From NCBI GenBank assembly GCA_007026445.1, contig VDMD01000030.1:62001-126000 (forward strand): DNA of 64,000 nucleotides. Direction: 5' to 3'. This document shows, piece after piece, positions 57,140 to 64,000 of this stretch (positions are counted from its first letter, which is position 1; the number at the start of each line of letters is the position of its first letter). The notes below the pieces were generated by a model that worked only from the letters and a program-made list of their open reading frames with translations, was not told the origin of the DNA and did no database searches. Source of the DNA: Schizophyllum amplum (lineage: Eukaryota; Basidiomycota; Agaricomycetes; Agaricales; Schizophyllaceae). The translations under genes and the position numbers were made by a program.

Positions 57140-58600
57140 TGGCAGAGGTCGAGAGCAGAGGTGGGTGCTCGAGAAGTCAGGGAAGTCGATCATAGAAGGG
57201 CGGGAGGGTGGGGAAGAATTGACTGCATGCATGCCGGAGCTGCTACTAGGTGCTCGGTGCTCACTGCTTGCTCCAAGTAGCCGCTACGGTGCTCGCTCCG
57301 AGTAGCCGCTACGTCCACTGCACACAGTATGGTGGACTGGCATGCCACCCTCCGCGTCCGCTCCGGTAAGTCTCCCGGCATGGGGATAGTGCATCCATAA
57401 GGGCCGTGAGCCATCTGGTGTCCGGGGCCGTACCGTGGCTCTGCGTGCAGCTGTCCAATGCTGCCGGCTGTCCTCCAGCTAAAGGGCGAGTTGAGCGTCC
57501 ATGCGCCATAGTCTGCACGAACGCTCCACTGAGGCTGCTATGCAGGGAGTAGCCTTCTGGTATAGCTATGAGCAATGCTCGCTCCACTCGCAGTGCCACT
57601 GTCTGGTAGGCTTCTTCCGCATCCACTGTAGGGGCAGATGCTACAGGGTGCACACTGCACAACGGGTGTATGCTGCATGATGGGTTGGTAGGGCTAGCAT
57701 GGCTATGCCTGCTACCCTCCCCTCCCTGCCCCCCACTTAAGAGGTATGTGATGTCCGAGTAGGACTAGCGTGCCTCTTAAGGACCCCTGAGAGTGAAGCC
57801 CGGGTTGACTGTGTAGTTGGGGCGAGCGGGCGATGTGTGGTGTGTAGTAGCGCGTGGAGTCCGCAGAACAATGGCCCCCCACCGTACGTCAGCGGAAACG
57901 CGTAATGTGATGAACGACAAGTCAACGACATGTTGCCCTGCTCGACCCGGTTGGCGTCACATGGCGAGAGGATAGTGGGGGAGTGCGCAAGCCCAGGAAG
58001 GATGTGGCGAAGTGCAGAGTCAGCAAGGGTGGGCGGGTGGGAGCGAGTCGAGGTGGCGATGGCTCGCACAAGAGCTTGAGCTCGGCGAGGCCCGCAAGGT
58101 GACCTTTGACCTGAGGTGGCGAGTAGAAAATGGTAACGCGTGCAACACCTGACGCGTGGGTATATTAGTGGTATATGCCATGTGTTGCGCGAGTCGCTGC
58201 CTGGTTGTAGAGGTCGAAAGGTCTGCGAAGTGATTTGGTATGTGTGTCGCCGCACAAGTTGTGTAACGCTTGCGTGCTAGTCCCGTCATTCTCATGGTGC
58301 GCGCAGCGTTGCTCGTCAACCCATAATACCCTCCTCGGCGTCGATGCTCATGCAGGTTCTTCGTCTCCATCCCTTTCCTCCTCGACCAATGACCCAGTTC
58401 CTCCCGGATATCAACCTCGTCCTTGTGCGTGGTTCCGTCCTTCAAGTGAGTTGTCCCCGTTCCTATTCTTGACGCTTGAGGTGCCCGCGCGTCCTCGCGA
58501 TTTGGAGGCGGCGAGATCCGAGCCAACGCGCATGCCTTGGTCGCTGACGCCAGTCGGCGGCGCCCTTCGGCGTGGACACGCAAGCGCTGTAGTGGGCCTA
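57140..58600. other. No recognisable gene
   Basis: GC-rich sequence with only chance-like frames on both strands. It contains a 25-bp minisatellite (57266-57314). A minus-strand frame of about 220 codons ending at 58020 has no family motif. Confidence 0.4.
57266..57314 (+). repeat. 25-bp tandem repeat, two units
   Basis: Units start GCTTGCTCCAAGTAGCCGCT (57266) and GCTCGCTCCGAGTAGCCGCT (57291). Confidence 0.75.
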
Positions 58601-59769
58601 TCTCCTGCCGTGTTTGCCCGCCAAAGACACGCCGAGGGTACGAGGGATTCCGAGCGGGCAGCACAACCTCGGTTCTCCAAGTGGCAGGCATGTTTGTTGG
58701 CAGTTGCTTGTTGCATTTGATTGTTCACTGTTCTGGCAATTTTCCATGCTCAAGGTGCGCATTAGGAAGCTGCTCCTGCAAGTCCTGCGTGTGAGCGGTC
58801 GCCCGTTGCTGTTGTGCACTTGATTCTTGGATCTGTTGCTCCCATTCCGCGCTTCCGTGTTCCTCGCAGAGTGGTTGAACGTGCGCGACACGAATCAACG
58901 TTCGGTGAGAAGTTGCCGAGCGTGACCTGATTCACCGACTGCCTGGTATGAACAACCTTGGCGTAGAGCGCGCGTCGGACACGGCGTTCGAGCGCGACTT
59001 CCGCACTGAGTGAGCGCGGGTGAGCCAGGTGGGCGTGCCATCCTAGCGGTCGACCACGCTGGACGCGATTCCGATGCCGGGCCTTAGAGACGCACCCAAC
59101 AGCGCAGGAGAGAAGGAGAAATAGCGCCTCGCTCGTCGGACTGTCCTGTTCGCACGGAAAAGCCAGGAGACGGACACGGCAGACACTAGACGCCGGGACA
59201 ACTACAGCAAGCTCCGTTTGTGAACGGACTCGGGGTGACAGGCCGCACGCCGCAACGCGCCAGAGCGTACAGCGCTCGTCGCGATTGCACTCGAAATCTT
59301 CATTGCACCGGAGGAACAACACCAGTAAGCTTGAAGACTCAAGTCACATCATCATGATGCCCGCGCGCGTATCAACCCTCGCTTCGAGCGTGGGGAACAT
59401 TGACGTCGTCGAGTGCGCACCCCCAGGCTAGATGGCCTGAGCGCTGGCGGATCCATCCAGGAGGGACGCGGTGGTGGGTGTAACATCCTGTGAATGTAGC
59501 GGACACAGCAGTACGGTGCAAGATGTCGTATATGAGACGGTGAGGCGAAATGCCACCCAGCCAAATCTGGGTCCGAGCACCGCCGGGCTCGTTTGAGAGT
59601 GGTGGACATCAAGGCATTCGGCAGCTAGGCTGGGCGCGACGCTTGAAGCGATCCGTGCACGCAAATCAAGGAGAGCCCCCAACGAGCATGGAAACACTGG
59701 AGACCATCCGGAGACAGAAGAACGCGACCACCTCAACGTGTCGAAGCAGCAGCGCTACTGGAAACTCGA

Positions 59770-60150
59770 CTGTCGGGGCGGGTGAGGCGGCGCGAGCGGC
59801 GCATCACAGTGCTTGTCCTTGGTACGATTGACGTGCTGGACCTGCTAGACATTCGGGGAGGTTCGGTGTTTGGATATGAAGCAGTAGATTTCCCGCCCAA
59901 AGCACGCGGAAAGCACGGAATCATATAACGCTGAGGGGTACACCTCTGCAGCGTCGAGCGAGGTAGGGCGCGCCAAAGCGTTTCCGCTAGTTCGTCGCCA
60001 TCGGGTAGCGCATGCAGAACTTCGTGGCCTCACACCGCACATGCTCAGGGTAAAGGATACCGGAGGATGTTCTAGTCGTCAAGCAAGCGCAAAACGCGGA
60101 GGCGCGGATGAACAACTGATCGAATGTTCACTCGCCGCTTGTCTAGCGTT
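59770..60150 (+). repeat. Long repeat block, copy 1
   Basis: Begins GTCGGGGCGGGTGAGGCGGC and is followed at 1.58 kb distance by a homologous block at 61353-61800. Both contain one short box (59966 and 61590), so box and block were copied together. Confidence 0.65.
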
Positions 60151-61352
60151 GCAGCTCGAGCGCTCTGGATGGAACCAGGCGCAATGTTCTTGCGACACAA
60201 CGCGCCGGAGCATGTCCGCTCGTCGCTATTGTAATTCAATGCGCCGCTGACTCGGCGGCAGTGCACTCTGCGCGAGAGAGGACTCGGGAGAGAGCGCCGG
60301 AGAGGGCGTGCTACGTATCCTTGTGCACCCGTGCCGAGAGGGGATCACTGGATGGTGCTGTTGCCTGCTGTAGTCGCCGTCGTTGTAGCTACGCAATGTC
60401 CACCTATCGGGCTGTGGTCCGGTCGCTCTTAACGCGCGTTGCATTTCCACCAATGTGACACGGCGTTAGTAGCTGCTCATGCTAGCTAGTAGTAGCAGCT
60501 GTGACGTGTCGGATTGTCTTTGCTTGTCACCGTCACCAACGAGCATGCCTGGACGTTGTGTACGCAAGACCTGGGGCGAGTCCGACGGTAGGTAGCGAGT
60601 TCGGTAGCGCACCGGTTACAACGCGCCGGAGCATTGCTGCCCGTCGCTGTCGCCTCCGGGCACCTATTACAGAGCAACAGCAGTTTTCCCTGCTGTGGAT
60701 GCGTGCTAGGGAGCCATTCCTGCAAGTTTCGTGTGGATGTGGTAACCCATTGCCGTTGTGCGCTTGATTCTTTCCCTCTATCCTAGTCTTCAAGCGTACA
60801 GCGTGTAGTCCTGGACGAGCATCTTCCGCATCGAGCGCTCGGCGCAAGCACGATGTATCCCTCAGCGCAGCGTTGAGCCGTGTCTGTTGCCGGGCCCCAT
60901 GCTCGTATGGTCGAGACGGAAGGTGTACGTAGTAGCTGGAGCACATCAGCCGTGACGCGCCGGAGCGTTGCTGCTCGTCGCCGTCGCCATTGTCACTGAG
61001 TGCGGAATAGCTGGTGGCGTCGATTTCGCCCTCGAGTGCAACATTTTGCGCTCATAAGCGGTCTCCCCATCACGCAAGGTGCTGGACGGCGTGTTTGCCG
61101 TAGTTGTACTGCACGCTCTTCGGGGCGGGGCGGCTACGAGGCGCTGCAGCATTGCTGCACATCGCTGGTTGCGGCTATACGCGACCCTCCCCTCCATTCA
61201 GCGAGTTCTTGAATCAGCGGGATGCAACCGCTCGTCGTTGCCACCCAGAGAGCGCTGCAAGCGCGCACCGAGCTTCGTCGCTTGTCGTGGTTACTCCAAA
61301 TACAAAGGACACGTCGGAGTCTGTAGATAGCAGGCTCATGGAAAATGGACTG

Positions 61353-61800
61353 TCGGGGCGAGCGGGACGGCGCGAGCGGCGCATCACAGCGCTTGTCCTT
61401 GGTACTCTTGACATGCTTGACCAGAAAAGCACTCGGGAAGGTCGACGTTTGGGTTTGAGGCGGTAGATTTCCCGCCGAAAGCACACACAAAGCGCGGAAT
61501 CATATCACGCTGCTTGGTTGTCCTCGGGTACAGACCGAGAAGGCGTAAGGTCAACCTCGGCAAAACGGGTACGCCTCTGCAGCGAGGTGAGACGCGCCGA
61601 AGCGTTTCCGCTCGTCGCCGTCATGTAGCGCATGCAGAATTTCGTCGCCTCCCACGCATGGCATACTCAGGGTGAAGGATACCGGAAGACTTGATGATTG
61701 TGAAGAGCGAGCAAGAGCGGCTCAAGTCGCGTACCATCCTGGTCGTCAAGCAAAGCGCGAGGCGCGGAGGCACAGATGAACAACCGATCGAACGTTCACA
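61353..61800 (+). repeat. Long repeat block, copy 2
   Basis: Homologue of 59770-60150 with small insertions (for example after CGGAATCATATCACGCTG). Both end in GATGAACAAC(C/T)GATCGAA. Confidence 0.65.
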
Positions 61801-64000
61801 GGCGTGGGTGAGCGAGTAATCGTCTGTAGCGAGAGGCGACGCGCCGGAGCGTTTCCGCTTGTCGCTGTCGTTATCGAACTTCCTGCAGGGGCGGCAGTGC
61901 GCGAAGCGCAAGAGAGGGCACCCGAGAGAGCGTGCCACGTATCCTTGCCCACCCTGCGCCAAACAACGAGTCGAGGAGGGATAGCACAGTGGTCGTGTCG
62001 GTACGCAAGATGGCTGAGAGACGAGGACAACGGTGGCGCGCAGCTGCGGCAGTGCTCAGTTCCGTGTCTCTGCTCCTCCTCCCCGCCGAGGAGCGCGAGG
62101 CACGTATGAATAGCGTCGGGTGTCTGACTCGGACGCTCCGTAGCGAGAGCTCGTTATTACAAGGCCAGTCGATGGGTTGTTCAAGGGCGGACGAGCGAGC
62201 GCCGAGTAGACATCCGCAGCTGGACACGACGCGCCAGAGCGTGGCCGCTCGTCGCTGTCATGACCCAGCATATTGAGTGCGAGTACGAAGCACAGATGCA
62301 TCGGTGTTGGTGCTTGTGGAAAGGGTGCGCTACGAGTGAGCGCATGCGGATACAACGCGCCAGAAGCATTATCGCCCGTCGCTGTCGTGACCAAACACAC
62401 TGAGTGCGGGTGCGAAGCACAGAAGCATCGGTATTGGTATTGGTGCTTGAGGCCGTTGTCCAGGAGAGTGACAGCTCAGCGTCATCAAAGCGCTTTGTTG
62501 TCCCAGTCGTCCCAGCCGTTGAAGACATCCGAACTTCGCACGCAACGCGGCGCGCGCCCTGTAGCACGCGGGCTTCGATATGCCGATGCGTTTCCACTCG
62601 TCGCTGTCCCTCACGTGCCGTACTCTCGCCCGAAGCTGCAGGGTGAGCAAACAAGGTGGGCATAGCGGATGTGTGAGCCTCGTAGAGCGTGGATGGGACA
62701 CGCTGGAGCATTGCCGCTTGTCGCAGTCTTGCCAGGGTGCCGTAGACACTTCAAGCGCCTTGCAACGCACAGCCTGCGGACATCAAAGCGCAGGGTCGCA
62801 ACGCGCCAGAGCTGCTACTCTCTCGAGCTCGAGCTCCATCATTGCCGTGTCCGGAAGAAAGCACATACGAGGGTCGCGGTGCGTTGTGGTTGTACCGCGA
62901 AATCGACTCGTTATGATGTTGTGCTCAACCGGCCAGGCTGCGATAGGGGTCACCCCGTTTGAGGCGCCAATCGTCCGGCCCCCCAGCGTCAGTGAGACGC
63001 CGCGCGTCGAGATAAGCGTAGAAAGCGGTGCGTGGCAAGCGTGAGGAGATGTCGGAGTGAGTCTGCAGGTGCAGCGTCAAGCGGGCACCCATGAACAGCA
63101 CACTCCTCGGCGCAGCTCATCGCGGCGGCATCGAACCTGGACGCGACGCGCCAGAATGGGATGCCGCTGTCACCCCGAGCACTGTTGATGTGCTGCACGA
63201 GAGGGTTGGTGCGTCAAAACCCGCGCTGTCGCAATTGCGCGACGGGCTGCGGCAGCCGTGAGTTGAGAAGCGGCGGCGAGTATATTCGCGCTTGCCCCGC
63301 AGTCAACCCTGGGCGAGGGAGCGGCTGCGGGTCCTTCGCGCCTTCCTTCTGGTCTTCTGGATAAGCAATGGTGAACAGAAGGAGGAGGGTGCGAGCCACA
63401 ACTCGAATCGGCAGGTGCATCACTCGAAAGGCGCCTCAGAGCGGCACATTCATCGTAGCATGTCCCTGTATCGAGCCTGGACACCGGCGCAACACGCTAG
63501 AGCGATGTATCGCAGTCGCGCCAAGCTGTGGTCTCGATTGCAGCGAGGGAGCCGCACACACACTGTCGCGGTTGCTGCGGATGACGAGGGGCGAGTGTTG
63601 CGGCGAGGAGATGATGGTACATCTTGATGGAAGGGAGCACTGTCGAGCTCGTCGGCCAGAAGCACAGACTCGGGGAGTCCGGCGTTCGCGCGCGCTCGGG
63701 ACAGGCTCGACCCGGACTGGTACATTGCTGTTTGCATAGAGAAAGTGAAGAGGAATAATATGAAACAAGGAAGGGATAGAGCATCTAGGAGTTATGATGA
63801 CATCCGCAGGGAAGAGCGACCAGTTCGCTGGGCGCTTCGCGGTGGATGCCGAGTGGGGGCCGTGCACAATTCGTGCGAGTGAGTCGTTATGTTGATGGAT
63901 ATCGAATGACTGAGGGCCATCTCCCTCAGTCCCGGAGTGTGAGCTCCAGCGGGCGGTAGCCGAGCTACCTTGGCCAGGATACGCGTCGAGACGGCGGGCG

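Larger units (their letters stand above)
58600..63999 (+). repeat. Degenerate higher-order repeat region
   Basis: Gene-free tract with a short box, core CGCGCCRGAGCRTT followed by CCGCTCGTCGCYGTC, present about 16 times, always in the plus orientation. Clearest copies start near 59254, 59966, 60197, 60618, 60952, 61590, 61838, 62227, 62353, 62577 and 62698; weaker ones near 61137, 61211, 62799, 63144 and 63490. Spacing is irregular (about 100-700 bp). Larger blocks also repeat. About 59770-60150 matches 61353-61800 (shared CGGCGCGAGCGGCGCATCAC, TAGATTTCCCGCC, GGATACCGGA), 60265-60330 matches 61898-61960, and 58765-58825 matches 60699-60770. Frames on all strands are short and share the box-derived motif NAPAR or similar. 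It looks like an old satellite or subtelomere-like tract. Confidence 0.65.

Noticed and set aside
59254..63520. CRISPR-like array
   Set aside because: Boxes are imperfect, irregularly spaced (100-700 bp), in a eukaryotic context and without associated genes.
58600..63900. Many 60-180 codon frames on both strands in the repeat tract
   Set aside because: Their recurring NAPAR- or SGAS-like peptides come from the DNA box itself and appear in several frames and both strands, so they are by-products of the repeat.
57140..63999. Complete Ty3-type retrotransposon to the right of the LTR
   Set aside because: No gag, protease, reverse transcriptase, RNase H or integrase motif could be found in any frame of the remaining sequence.

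Overview
This is a eukaryotic window. It has spliced genes with short GT-AG introns (about 50-60 bp), moderately high GC and many decayed paralogues. The dominant family is FunK1, the fungal-specific protein kinases (Pfam Pkinase_fungal). It is recognised by a catalytic loop of the type LHCDISDNN, an activation-segment start of the type GLLIDLD, and the block HDLESFLYVL shortly afterwards. An expanded FunK1 family points to an Agaricomycete basidiomycete, probably a polypore-type mushroom; that assignment is inference. I find no tRNA, rRNA or CRISPR.  I count about 18 FunK1 loci on both strands, in two clades. Clade 1 (1-2262, 10382-13116, 36047-42034, 49874-52471) carries two extra exons that encode a C-terminal PHD finger, giving a kinase fused to a chromatin-reader-type domain. 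Clade 2 (13643-15964, 19860-22117, 25047-27347, 27797-30014, 32651-34992, 44258-46631, 52957-55286 and several fragments) ends in an acidic/serine-rich tail and a basic nuclear-localisation-like motif. Intron positions and phases are shared across the family, so it grew by DNA duplication, not by retroposition.  Layout: 1-10.4 kb holds a damaged PHD-kinase and a shattered kinase relic. 10.4-35 kb is the core cluster, containing a roughly 6 kb segmental duplication (13.4-19.8 kb and 27.6-33.7 kb) and the related gene pair 19.86-22.1 / 25.0-27.3 kb. 35-42 kb is a PHD-kinase split by a 3.2 kb transposon with an 8-bp target duplication. 42-57 kb has further kinases, including one with a single premature stop and one cut off by an LTR. 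57-64 kb is gene-free and holds a degenerate satellite-like repeat array.  Seven kinase genes look intact (10382-13116, 13643-15964, 19860-22117, 25047-27347, 32651-34992, 49874-52471, 52957-55286). The others are broken in different ways: internal deletion, 1-nt insertion, nonsense change, transposon, LTR, duplication breakpoint. Fragments of two housekeeping genes, thymidylate kinase (two copies) and an Ubc6-type E2, lie between them. Many kinase genes sit in head-to-head pairs, and most share an upstream module of a CACGTG palindrome plus a CCACCATCATC-like element.  If the genes work together, the plausible picture is a rapidly turning-over set of nuclear kinases under common transcriptional control, one subset able to dock on chromatin. 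This functional picture is inference.
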